Shown: positions 1 to 9,586 of the stretch, piece after piece
Position numbering within the stretch: position 1 is the stretch's first letter
How the letters are laid out: every line of letters begins with the position of its first letter
Assembly (NCBI GenBank): GCA_000444245.1
Contig: ATSW01057040.1
Location: 1-20,748 of the forward strand
DNA: 20,748 nucleotides
From: Botryllus schlosseri
Lineage: Eukaryota; Chordata; Ascidiacea; Stolidobranchia; Styelidae
Reading direction: 5' to 3'
Made by a program: the position numbers and the translations under genes
The notes under the pieces: generated by a model
The model's input: only the letters and a program-made list of their open reading frames with translations
What the model was told of the DNA's origin: nothing
Database searches by the model: none

Positions 1-373
1 AGTCCAGTGCTCTTCAACCGTGGTTTTCGTACGCCCTAGGGTGAACCAGAATTGTCAAAGGGTGTACCACTCGGATGGGGTGTACAGGGGTGTACCAGAC
101 CAGAATTACAATAAGCCGATGGCTAGCTGTCACAACGGCAGGTTTATGCGTCAGTACAGGTTGACACACATGAGCAATATATTGGCAGTACTCTTCAACC
201 GGGTGTTTGGTACACCCCAGGGTGTAACGTAATTTCTGAAGTCTGTACCACTCGGATTGGGTGTATGAGTGTACCAGATCCACATTATGATGAACCGATG
301 ATACGATGACTATAGCTATTACAATAAATATACCAGTTTACACTTCAAAACAGATTGACTGGATGAGTAATAT
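1..373 (+). repeat. Two diverged tandem units of about 185 bp with hAT-like termini
   Basis: Unit 1 begins near base 5 with CAGTGCTCTTCAACC and unit 2 at base 186 with CAGTACTCTTCAACC. Both continue through a matching series of landmarks: a GGGTGTACC-type block, a TGTACCACTCGGAT block, an ACCGATG block, and a GAGCAATAT / GAGTAATAT block that ends each unit (near 180 and 373). The start resembles the CAGTGnTCTCAACC termini of hAT DNA transposons, so the pair may be two adjacent terminal fragments or a terminal duplication. No opposite end or target duplication is visible, and the left side may be cut off by the window edge. Confidence 0.65.
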
Positions 374-464
374 CGTACAATGTGATGTCATAAGCAAATG
401 TTTCTAATCAGTTAACCTTTGGTTGGTAATGGACTTATTACTTCCGTTCCGAGGGTTCCATACT

Positions 465-772
465 ATTACCGAGAATGCTATTACCGAGATGGACATTAAC
501 GAGAATCCCATTACCGAGATGGACATTACCGAGAATTGACATTACCGAAAATGGCCAATGCCAAGAATCTAGCTCAATGTAACGGAAGTTGTCGAGAGAT
601 TTATACCTGAGAATCGATACAGAATGTGGCAACGCCGTTATGCACACACTCGACCTGTTCATATGCATAACATGCCTGCAGTGCATGTATTGCATTCTCG
701 GTAATGTTCATTGTCGAAGATGTCCAGTCACGGTATTGTGCATTCTCGGTAATGTCCATCCTCGGTATTGAC
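465..772. repeat. Head-to-head minisatellite: 15-bp units, then the same units inverted
   Basis: From 465 to 556 there are six units of 15-16 bp built on ATTACCGAGAATGCT / ATTACCGAGATGGAC. From 692 to 772 about five units read ATTCTCGGTAATGTCC, which is the reverse complement of the first array. The two arms are separated by about 135 bp and could pair into a long imperfect hairpin. A shorter 9-bp inverted pair, ACTTCCGTT at 440-448 and AACGGAAGT at 581-589, brackets the left array. Short open frames across the arrays come from the repeat itself and are not genes. Confidence 0.85.
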
Positions 773-1451
773 CCAACACACTTTTCGAGTAGATCAGGAT
801 GGAGTTTGCATGTGTTAAGCTTGTTATATCTGTCTCATGATTCTCGAGGAAACCACCGCTACAGCTCAGACATTTTGAATTGGTGCTTTCTGCGGCAAGC
901 TTATGGATAGCGCATAATAGATGCTTGCACAGCAAGGGTGTCGAATTTGCGAACCACTGCGTTGGATGGTGGTCCAGTAACCTTGAGCCCTGTGTGTAGC
1001 ATTTACTATACGTAGCAGCCTTGCTCAAATGTTCATCCTTTTTTCGGCTAGGCCAGGGGTGCTCGGCCTGCGGACGTACGACCTTCTTCAGCCACAAACC
1101 CATAATTTTGCTACCTTCTACACATATATAAATGAGGTTTTGTTGGCGGCCGTCATTATGCAACCAATTGTTGCTGGTTCGAGTCTCAGCTCAGCCATGT
1201 TTCTATGTGTCGGAGATTTATCTAGGCTCCTCGTCACCGTCGTAACGTCTTGAAAAGCCTAGCTAGAAGAAGAGTGAGCCGAGCTCCAAAGTCAGCAGCA
1301 GACTCCTGAAAGTGGACGCACGTTAGCGAGAGAGAATGAAGAGTGGGAGTGCGCGTGCAAACGGAAGTCGTCTTCATTACCCAAAGCAAAGACACTAAAC
1401 TTTAGGAAATGCACTCTCGTGGCGCACAAATTCTGAACATACGATTATCGC
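773..1451. other. No gene seen; two orphan hAT-like ends
   Basis: I see no supported gene here. At 944-959 the reverse complement reads CAGTGGTTCGCAAATT, like the end of a hAT element whose body would lie to the left. At 1052 the plus strand reads CAGGGGTGCTCGGCCTGCGG, like the start of another hAT family. Neither has a recognisable partner end or target duplication. Bases 1260-1400 are GA-rich without clear repeats. Confidence 0.35.
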
Positions 1452-1633
1452 CAATGTTCCCCCTAAGCTGCGCACGGGCGCAAATGCGCAGTGCTGAAAC
1501 GGTCTCTGCGCACAGAAAATCTACGTTGCGCACAAAAAATCAGAAATGATGTTTTTTTTTTATAGTTGTTGCGCACTGTTGTCCAATGGACCACGCAGGC
1601 ACGCAGATTCGTGAAAATTAAGATGGAACATTG
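1452..1633. mobile_element. Short GCGCA-rich MITE
   Basis: The element has matching ends CAATGTTCC (1452-1460) and GGAACATTG (1625-1633) and no coding capacity. Its interior repeats GCGCA many times and holds a T-run near 1553-1561. If the termini are taken as AATGTTCC/GGAACATT, a GCC lies directly on both sides, a possible 3-bp target duplication. The superfamily is not settled by what can be seen. A diverged piece of the same element lies at 2981-3050, which supports its being an interspersed repeat. Confidence 0.65.
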
Positions 1634-1713
1634 CCAGGGCCAAATAGTGTTATCACTGAAGTCTGAAACCGAGGTAAAAGTGCGCCCCGCTAAGGAAATT
1701 AGAGTTCCAATGA

Positions 1714-1899
1714 CCTGCGCCTCACGGAAGATATTTTTTTAGTATGGCCTCGCACACGTGAGCGATACTGGTATCCCTGCGCCTCACGGAAGATATTTTT
1801 TTAGTATGGCCTCGTACACGGGAGCGATACTGATATCCCTGCGCCTCACGGAAGATATTTTTTTAGTATGGCCTCGTACACGTGAGCGATACTGATATC
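1714..1899 (+). repeat. 62-bp unit repeated three times in tandem
   Basis: Units span 1714-1775, 1776-1837 and 1838-1899. Each begins CCTGCGCCTCACGGAAGATA, carries a T7 run and AGTATGGCCTCG, and ends GAGCGATACTGRTATC. I count only a few mismatches between units, so the expansion is young compared with the decayed elements around it. Units 1 and 3 contain the palindrome CACGTG (an E-box core); unit 2 has CACGGG at that place. Confidence 0.95.
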
Positions 1900-2019
1900 A
1901 TTTCAATAGCGCATATATGGCGAAATAACCTGGTTTAACAAAGTTATAAATAACAATGGGCTAGCTCGAAGTTAATCTGCGAGAAACTAACGAATGATTG
2001 TCTTCTTCGCGTGGCATGA

Positions 2020-2930
2020 ACATTGCGTAAGATTTACTCAGGATCGCACCCAAACCCCCTGATTGGAGGGGCCGAGCTCGAAGGGGGTCCAAAATTATTT
2101 CGAGAATTAACATAAATCAAGGTGTATTTTTTGAAATTTTGCAGGAATGTTTTTTCGCGCTACGCACGTTTTATTATTGTATGATATCTGAATATTGGGT
2201 ACCCTTTCCCAACAAAAATTAGGCATGATTTATAGAAATGGGCAGTTGGGCGTCGGCCATTACCGCACCATGACGTGCCAAGACATATGAAGTTAAAGGC
2301 TATGTAACATGCGAATCCAAGAAGTGCGCCAGAACGATCAGCAGCGAGAAAAGCTTGGGCGAAAGCGACTGCCCGGTGCTGACCGAAAACTTCGATATAT
2401 ACAAATATATGTGTAATTGTCCATGTCCATGGGCACCTAAATGGCTGGCACCGAATGTTCCTGTCCTAGCGATCCGAGTCCCACAACAAGACAAATGCCA
2501 TATCGAGGAAACATTATTTTCCAGTTAAGAAATACCAATTTGAATACCAATTTGTACGTCTTTTACTTTAGTACGTTATGGCGATTTCAATATCTTTTGA
2601 CATAGCAGATAGGGGGTCACGAAATAGCATCATGTAACGAAGTCATTATATCAACGGGTACGCCCGAAGATGTTTTATTATTATTTAGAGGGCCTATCTA
2701 TTCCAACACACTTCACTGGATCAGCTCTACCGGTAAATTTAATTATGTGAGCAGGGAGAGGATAAAAATTGATAGCAATATATATGCAATTCCCGATCAT
2801 ATTGGCCGATGCAATCATGAATTATAGAAAATTTTTCGCGCTTCGCGCGTTTAGGGAGGCTGCTACTGAATGGCCCCCCAAGTGCATGATAAGTACCGGA
2901 AGAAGCCTAGAGCCATAGGGGGGTCTGGGG
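2020..2930 (+). repeat. Copy C of a three-copy coding repeat family (broken)
   Basis: Read in reverse complement, this stretch matches 13490-14350 (copy A) almost end to end, and 17130-17900 (copy B) in part. Shared landmarks include GGGTACC next to a GATATC, an ACATTCGG block, AAGATATTGAA, ATTCGGGCG and GATCGG blocks, and a CGCGAAAAA block near the end. Reading plus here, peptide similarity to copy A on its minus strand is clear, for example KWLAPNVP here and KWVAPNVP in copy A, and PEDVLLLFRGP here and PEYVLLLFTGP in copy A. This indicates that the family once coded for a protein on this strand. The copy is broken at several places and I do not recognise the family. The edges are approximate. 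Confidence 0.8.
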
Positions 2931-2980
2931 GCCAAGCCCCCCAGTAGTTAGTTTTATCACCCTATTGGAGGGTGGTTGCC

Positions 2981-3050
2981 ACTGTTGTCCGAGGGCCTGC
3001 GCAGTGAGTTGGCGTGTTAGCGCAGACTCTTGAAAAATTAGATTATCGCC
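2981..3050 (+). repeat. Partial second copy of the GCGCA MITE
   Basis: The run ACTGTTGTCC followed by a CGCAG-rich stretch and TGAAAAATTAGAT parallels the right half of the element at 1452-1633, where ACTGTTGTCC is followed by ACGCAG and TGAAAATTAAGAT. The left half is absent. The piece directly follows the end of copy C. Confidence 0.55.
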
Positions 3051-3919
3051 ACTGTCATTGATGTGTTAATAATATTAATAATTATACCAATACAAACAAT
3101 CCTGGTGGGAGGGCAAGAAATAACAACATGCAACCAAGTGATTAATAAAAACCGGAAGATGCATCATTATTAATATTGTGCCCAATATTTTCGAAGATCT
3201 CATCCATCACCGGTCAGAATCTCTGCGCGGATAGGCTGGGGAACGGCCTAGTCACTGACGGTGCTGCGCGACCACCTAGGGAGTGATGTTGCCCCGTTGG
3301 TAGTTCGTACTCGCTTGTAGATGGCAAGACTTCTGCTGGGCTAGGCTTAGTCTGATGGGTATGTGTGCGTGAGGCATGTGTGAAGTTTCGTTACATTTTG
3401 CTGTGCAGTGTGCATGCGTCGTATAGAAGTTTTATAGATCATATGCGTTCCGTTATATGTGTATGTGAGTCTGAGTAGCGCCTTTGTGAGTTTCTTGTGT
3501 CGTATTAATATAATATTATGACCGCATAGACTTGTGGTGTTGTCAGTTGTGCCGTGATTGTAAGTGTCATTTGAGTAGGCGGCAGTCGCAAGGAGACGAG
3601 GTCCCGAGCCCAGTAACACACTCGCGATCCCGTTATTGCTACTGACATACGCCGTAGCAGGATTGCTACAATAGTATAGCATGCGGGGTGTCGGATTATA
3701 AATTAGCACCTTTCAAGCATCTCATACCTTAATAAATCTGAGAAAATAGGGCATAAATGTAATTTTTTACTGCAATTTTTGTTGAATTTTACTGCAACTT
3801 TATTACGGAATCCCCCTAATGATAACACATATAATATTACAGTGAATGAGTTGCCATTTAAGACTTATATGTCTCTGAATTCACTCACACAATTGAGTTT
3901 TACACGATGTATCTAGAAA
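3051..3919. other. No gene supported
   Basis: The stretch 3345-3560 is rich in TG on the plus strand and leaves a 120-codon frame open on the minus strand (3347-3709). That frame has biased, low-complexity composition and no recognisable motif, so I do not call it. 3720-3910 is AT-rich. A possible splice acceptor (TATCTAG at 3910-3916) precedes the candidate gene that follows. Confidence 0.4.
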
Positions 3920-4321
3920 ATGAAAAAGGCCGTTTACAAAGATGAAGAAGCTATGGACAATTTGCGTCTCGGAATTGAAAATGACAGGATTCGGATGCAA
4001 CACAAATATGATACCAATGAATTGGTGGGTCAGCACGTCGAATTTTGGGATGGAATCGATAAGGAAATGAAAAGGAGATTGTCCCAGTGTGTCTGTGAGC
4101 AGGTATTCGAGATATTCATCTATCCTTATATGTATAGCTATGTGTGTGTGTGCTTGTGTATGGTAATAATTTCACAGGCGATCGACTTGGTGATAATGTA
4201 CGAAAGAAAACTACACCAACACGCTTTTACTGACTGGCTTAGATGGATAATAAATGACGACAGAAGAGCGAAAGACTGTGGAATACACATTTCTTCATGG
4301 ATGTCAAACAATTCGTTGTAG
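3920..4321 (+). CDS. Candidate host gene piece, two exons with a 75-bp intron
   Basis: The frame opens at ATG 3920 and runs to TAG 4319-4321. Residues 1-61 are charged and helix-like, with stretches such as EFWDGIDKEMKRRLSQ. A donor (CAG|GTATTC) at 4103 and an acceptor (TTCACAG|GCG) at 4177 enclose a TG-rich 75-bp segment that codes for an implausible VCVCLC run. Removing it keeps the frame and joins CVCEQ to AIDLVIMYERK, giving about 108 residues; unspliced it would be 133. I do not recognise the protein and see no signal peptide or named domain. A stop lies just upstream of the ATG in frame, with an AG at 3916, so this could instead be an internal exon starting there. It lies between repeats but matches none of them. 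Confidence 0.45.
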   Translation: MKKAVYKDEEAMDNLRLGIENDRIRMQHKYDTNELVGQHVEFWDGIDKEMKRRLSQCVCEQVFEIFIYPYMYSYVCVCLCMVIISQAIDLVIMYERKLHQHAFTDWLRWIINDDRRAKDCGIHISSWMSNNSL

Positions 4322-4826
4322 TATGACTAATATTATTCGTGTCTACCACGGTCAATGTAATTATTGGTATAATATTAAGAACAAAGATATATTTAACCCG
4401 GGAGAAATACATGTATATACGAGACATTTCAAGATATGTTGTTGCATTTGAAATGTTTCGGTCCTCGGTTCACGGGTGTATACATAGCAACAGTCTGCCT
4501 CGTGAAGCGTTTTACTGTAGGATTATCGGAAGCGAATCATTAGTACCATGACATCTTTTCCGTTTGTAGGGTATCTTGAGGTTAATTGAAGACCCGATAT
4601 TTCGATCTCGTCTTTTGCGCAACTCGAATCTTTCTATCTGTCCCAGCATAACGAGTGGAGTACTCGTATACCGGAATTGATCGTCAATTTTGATGATTTA
4701 TTTCGAGTATTAAGATTCAATGTTTTCTAGTACAAAAATTACCCTCTCATTTCCAGGAATGTATATTGCACCAACAATTTTGTCTCGCTGTTCAGACCTT
4801 CAAGCGAGATTTTACAAGCTGTAGCA
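4322..4826. other. AT-rich spacer, nothing recognised
   Basis: Several short frames overlap here, none with protein-like composition. No repeat shared with the rest of the window was found. Confidence 0.4.
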
Positions 4827-5647
4827 CAGTGTTGGGATCAAGTCACTACTTTGAGTCACGAGTCATTTCGATTCATTGCATATTTTGACTCGAGTCAAGT
4901 CAAGTCAATCGATTTTCGAAGGTCACACGACTCAAGTAAAGTCATGAGTCAAGTCACAGTTCAAGTCAAGTTGCCTTTTCGAAGTATGAGGTATGATTCC
5001 GTCATTGCATATTGCTAGCTGTCTGGTTTACAGATAGGCGACAGGTCATCTATTTTGAACCGATTCCCGAATATAGAGTTCAATATATACATGTAATAAG
5101 GCGCTGAATCGTTCCATATACGTAAACGTGGAACTGTTGAACTTCGTAAGTACTTGCATAGCCCCAGTTTATAGTGACAAGCCAAAATAGAGAATTGAGA
5201 AACGAATTAATAAGATGCAATACATTACCAATTTACAAATTTATGTGATACAATTCTGGCCCACGCCAATGGTTGACGACTACATAAATTATATTCGAAT
5301 TCAATTTCAATAATACAAGACGTTTGGTTAAGGTATATACAGAGAAAGGAAATAGACAGTTTACCTTATTACTTCACGACAACGTAAGATGTAAGCTTCG
5401 ATCACATCGTTTGCGGTCAATTTATACATGAGAGAACGACGACGATTTAGTAAAACAAACGATCATTGAGTGATTGGTCGCTCTCGCGGGTTACACCAGC
5501 GTTTCGCGAACAATCCGAACATATGCAGGATACGACTACGTGTCAATCCACATTTCCGATACGCCGATTCAAGTCAAGTCATTTTAGCAAAGGGACTCGA
5601 GTCAAGTCAAGTCATAAGAAAAGGTGACTCGAGTCATCCCACTACTG
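4827..5647. mobile_element. Non-autonomous DNA element with GAGTCA/TGACTC-rich ends
   Basis: The left end reads CAGTGTTGGGATCAAGTCAC and the right end, reverse complemented, CAGTAGTGGGATGACTCGAG, so the two termini match over most of 12 bp. About 150 bp inside the left end and 80 bp inside the right end are packed with AAGTCA, GAGTCA and TGACTC units, including a perfect palindrome TGACTCGAGTCA in each end (4886-4897 and 5625-5636). The interior has no transposase. The CAGTG start suggests hAT, but I cannot find an 8-bp target duplication, so that assignment is an inference. Confidence 0.65.
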
Positions 5648-5930
5648 CATAATATCAAATTGTATCGTTAAGAAATTTAAATTGGACCGACAAAGAATAT
5701 AAATATTGACCATCACTTGTGAAATATATTCAACCGTATTTTACGCACTTATTGTCAGTTCATTTCATTTTCCTGGTCGTTAATTTCAGTGTGTTAAGTA
5801 GGCCTACTCTATTAGAAAATTATCTCATCATAATTTGAACGTGTTTATTTCAACGTAGTGGATTAATTTCCAGCTAGTCCGTGTCATATCCTTTTCCGTT
5901 TACTGGCGATGTATTCATCCAAACTACACC
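5648..5930. other. Short spacer, nothing recognised
   Basis: AT-rich sequence without repeats or frames of note, ending at the hAT element target duplication. Confidence 0.4.
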
Positions 5931-7354
5931 CTAGGTCAGTGGTTCTCAACCTTTTTGACTCCACGGACCCCTTTTCACCGTGACGGACCTTCGAGGACCC
6001 CCGAAAGTTTTAGTTCAAATTTGGCACAATTATGGTGCGACCGTCATCTGTCTTGTCCAAATATGAACGGTATGCTTGTGATAAACAGCAACAAAATGAC
6101 TTTTCTTGAAAATAACACTATACTATTTATGTAGAAATTGGGTAGACTTTTATTATTTCTAAGCTAATTTTGCCGAGGTATTCCTTGAAGTAAGTGGTGA
6201 TATGAACGAGTGCCGAGAATCCCTTTCCACAAAGACAGATGGAGGCTAATGTAATGTTATAACGTGCTCTGATCGTAGGCGTGCGTTCTTCTTGGTCCGC
6301 GGCTCGGTGCAGATAACGCTAAGCCTTTTTTCAAAAGCAACTTAAAACAACGGCGATGTTCTTCCGACGGTGACTAAAAGCGACTCGCATAAAAGAGTGC
6401 AACATAACAAGACGTAGCAGTAACATAATCAGTGATCAGCGAGGGTAATTATAGGTTAATCATGGAGCGGTACGCTACAGTAATAACGAGTAAGGCTTCC
6501 GACGACACTTTTGGTGTTCTCGCCACATTTACGGCACCATGATGAAGAAACATATTTTTTATGAGGGTATCACGTCCAGCCTAGTCATTTTTATCTAACA
6601 TATCACCTTGAAGTTATTCTGGAATAGGGGTTATGTTATTAATATTATTATTATTACAACACACGACGTTGCTGCTTATAGCCTACTTTAGGGCTTTGTG
6701 CTCCGCGACAGGATATATTTTACGCAGTTCGATGTATTTTTCCATGGTCAAATTCTCTTGCACTCTCTTAGTCTATTCATCTTCCAGGCTTTCATCGGTT
6801 CTTTTGCCGTAAAATTTCAGCTCGACCCACTGTCATTTCTAGGCTTTTTAAGTCACTGCAAGCGGTTATGTATTCCACAGAATAAATGGATTTCGTGGCG
6901 AGGTCTCAATAGGAAAACTACTTCAGGAGTTTTTATTTCATACGACTGTCCACTAATTTGATGACACCGACAACTTTAAATCGAAAAGGTTTCTCAAACA
7001 TTTACTAAGTCATCCTGGTTGACATTACTTTCTCCATATTCTTATTTTTCCACAAACCCCAACAAAACGTCTCTAAACAGCAATATGTTTGTATCAGTAG
7101 GTTATTGGCAATTTGGCAATAAAAATGAATGTTCACAGTAAGATATTTCATGTCAGAAGATTATTCTGATGATGTGAGTAATGAGGTTTTACCAGTTGTG
7201 GAGGAAAACTGCCTTATGCTTTCTCTACTTTAAAAACAAAATAAAAATCAGGTTATCAATCATTTCATAAAGTTAGAAGTCTCGCGGACCCCCTGAAATT
7301 GCTTCGTGGACCCCCAGGGGTCCGCGGACCCCCGGTTGAGAACCACTCTAGGTC
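5931..7354 (-). mobile_element. hAT DNA transposon, internally shortened
   Basis: Perfect 14-bp inverted termini AGTGGTTCTCAACC (5938-5951) and GGTTGAGAACCACT (7334-7347) enclose 1410 bp. The same 7 bp, CTAGGTC, flanks both sides (5931-5937 and 7348-7354), close to the 8-bp duplications hAT elements make. Subterminal GGACCCC-rich blocks occur at both ends. At 1.4 kb it is shorter than usual autonomous hAT elements, which run to about 2.5-4 kb. Remains of a transposase lie on the minus strand, so the element is oriented right to left. Confidence 0.9.
6127..6960 (-). pseudogene. Decayed hAT transposase, C-terminal dimerisation region
   Basis: Reading minus from 6249 to a stop at 6127, the frame gives LCGKGFSALVHI, which fits the hAT C-terminal signature (LCExGFSALxxIK) of transposases related to the ZBED5 group. 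That signature lies in the dimerisation domain at the end of the protein, as expected with the element end 180 bp further on. Upstream, between about 6960 and 6660, short open stretches in different frames (for example ELRKIYPVAEHKALK) may be further remains, but they are weak. Frameshifts and stops separate the pieces, and the N-terminal BED finger and catalytic residues were not found. The gene is dead. Confidence 0.7.
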
Positions 7355-8138
7355 CTTGACAAGTTCAAGACGAGTGGAAAATACCTCCCTGCCACTTCAG
7401 GCATACCTGGAACACGATTTCTGGTCAAATCGGAGCGACGAAACTTGCCACTGTAAATACTATTATTTCAAAAATGACCGAAATTTCAATTTGGCTGACC
7501 TAGGCACTACTGGTTGGAATTGATTCAAATTTGGTATGCAATGTTTGTTTGGATAAAATAACGATTTGACTATCAAGCCAATGAGACTTGACAAAAAGAA
7601 GTTTTACAACCTTAGTGGCCAACCTTATCAGAAAAAGGGCACATGAGATTTACGAACCTTTGCGGCGGCCAGTTCAATGTTGAAGACCTCTTTTTAGTCG
7701 TCCGATAGCAGCGAAAATGATTAGGTTACTTTGAAAACAAGTCTTAACTTACCACACATCAAAATCGATAATGATTATGTCATGAAATCTTTGTGTGGAT
7801 TCATTGCCTACCCCTTCTCTGCAATCGCCCGAATGAACCAAAATTATTTTGTCATGAGGAGCTCACGATTCCGAGTTGGTATCTGTGCATGGGACGCATC
7901 ATTTTTCTCTGCTGTAAACATCTGTACTATGGGGCTCGGATAGCAAAGGGCACTACTATATTGAAATTGAAAAATGAAGTCGCATTGAATGGCGCGGCGC
8001 GGTAGAACATTTCAGGATTAGTTAAAATCTCTCAAATATTTGAGAGTAAAATAGTAATTTCAATTTGCATGTCAACGGCTGCAAACACATACTAATTAAA
8101 TTACGTGTCGACGGTCGAACAAAAGCTCTTCTACGTCA
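7355..8138. other. No gene seen; one 18-bp palindrome
   Basis: Two overlapping 70-codon frames at 7731-8005 have no recognisable motif. A perfect 18-bp palindrome, CTCTCAAATATTTGAGAG, lies at 8029-8046. Nothing else stands out. Confidence 0.4.
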
Positions 8139-8382
8139 GATTGCCCACCCCTGCTTTATGATCTTATACGAAGATCTACAAAATTGCGGCTGGCCCCTGG
8201 CTAGGCCAATACGTTGGAACTGGTATTTTAGTCATCAGCATCCAAAATTTCGCGGTCGGGAGAATCAAATAAATATTCTTTTTTGATATTGTTACTAATT
8301 TCGAGAATTTCCTCGCGGGATACTCAAAACCTTCTCGCGGGCCACATTTGGCCTGCGGGTCATGGGTTGGCCGTCCCTATGC
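8090..8382 (-). mobile_element. Two orphan hAT ends facing the same way
   Basis: Reverse complemented, 8153 downwards reads CAGGGGTGGGCAATCTG, a common hAT terminus. 8382 downwards reads GGGACGGCCAACCCATGACC, followed by a CGGGCC-rich block typical of hAT subtermini. Both point leftward, so they are not the two ends of one element; they are likely two nested or tandem insertions that have lost their other ends. No transposase frame was found. Confidence 0.5.
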
Positions 8383-8607
8383 CACCGCAAGCAATCTCAA
8401 ATTACTTTTCGTTTTGTTGTGTTAATGCACTGATTTTGGATCTGGTGAGTATTATCTCATCGTCATCACTATTGTCAACATCACAAATGTAGTCTTCCTG
8501 CTGGCTGTTTTCTGCATTATCTGTGGTCTGTATATGAGTTTAAAACAAGTTGAATACAAAATATAGATAGAACTAAGGTGCTATACTTTTTAAATTTACT
8601 TTGGCAT

Positions 8608-8856
8608 GAAAATTGGAGATGAAGATGAAAAGATGAATTTCATGGAATCTGCCAAACATGTCGTTGAGTTATGCATGAATGACTACTAGGAGATCGCCAT
8701 TCAATGTCATTTACCGGTCGAAATCTTATAGATGACTGTTATTCCTGTATCGGTGGCATTCAAAGGTTCTGAAGAACTGCAAAATGAGTTGCATTGCATA
8801 TCCTCTTATTCCATCTCCTCTTAAGCACCTGTTAGTGTTGTATTTTACTTCCCAAG
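8608..8856 (+). other. Possible decayed coding tract upstream of the candidate exon
   Basis: Between the hAT ends and the candidate exon, a few short open stretches look protein-like. One opens with MKIGDEDEKMNFMESAKHVV near 8608, and another gives GRNLIDDCYSCIGGIQRF near 8718-8770. Stops separate them and no good splice sites join them. They may be fragments of a lost gene or chance; I would not call a gene here. Confidence 0.15.
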
Positions 8857-9009
8857 TCATCAGTCAAAAAAGCTCCAGAAGACTCGACAGGACTTGAAGA
8901 TACAAAAAAAAATTACTCCGATGACTTCAACAACTTTCATTTCAATATATATCCAGAACCACACATTCCGAACCAGTACGAACTTGATGATTTATTCGGG
9001 TCTAGCTAA
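8857..9009 (+). CDS. Candidate terminal coding exon, unknown protein
   Basis: A pyrimidine-rich tract ending CCCAAG at 8856 could be a 3' splice site. From 8857 the frame is open for 50 codons to TAA at 9007-9009 and has the feel of a real C-terminus: acidic and polar residues (APEDSTGLEDTKKNYSDD), then a run of N, F, Y and P, and the ending YELDDLFGSS. I do not recognise it. There is no clear upstream exon, no methionine start and no supporting homology, so it may be a remnant or chance. Confidence 0.3.
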   Translation, partial: SSVKKAPEDSTGLEDTKKNYSDDFNNFHFNIYPEPHIPNQYELDDLFGSS

Positions 9010-9586
9010 ATGAAATGCGGAGAATCTTTTTCCAAGGTCGGAACTATGGAACCTGTTGCATTCATCGCGTCGATGATGTCTTTCGTCGAGTAAGGGGGCA
9101 TGAACGATTTTCATGGAATTTTCCTGTGGTAGGTTCTCCTTGCTTATGCGGGAATGTTAGCTATCTTTTGTAAAGCACTTGACAATTAAATTACCATGAG
9201 AGAACAAAAAGCATTCATGGCATTTCGAAATGTAGTTGAAAATTTTCATGACATCTACGAAGTGATGAATATAAACCTCTGGTAAATAATATGGTCGAGG
9301 AAAAATAGAACATATCCTTGTGCAATTGGCATGTCCTCAAAAATGCATTACCTGCGCCTTGACCTTGATTAGGCCTATATTAGATGAAATATGGACGATG
9401 CAGGCGAGGAATATAGTGACGTGTTTCAGCATGAAACACGAATGTTGAATGTTGATGCATGAACTAAAACCATGGGCTTTTGATAGAACCAGGAATGCAA
9501 TTACTTTGAATAATGTTTATTTATTTAGGCCTATCGTTGTTGTGTAGCTTACGCTCCTCCAGATTCAAACTCGCGTCGATATAGCA
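9010..9586. other. No gene seen
   Basis: AT-rich, with many ATG codons and short frames but nothing that stays open or repeats elsewhere in the window. Confidence 0.4.

Noticed and set aside
708-1163. A 151-codon minus-strand frame
   Set aside because: It runs through the inverted minisatellite and two transposon-end fragments, with no motif or splice context; it is explained by the repeats.
1176-1187. GGTTCGAGTCTC, like a tRNA or SINE B box
   Set aside because: No matching A box, acceptor stem or cloverleaf could be fitted around it.
3347-3709. A 120-codon minus-strand frame
   Set aside because: It lies antisense to a TG-rich stretch that avoids stops in that frame; the composition is biased and no motif is seen.
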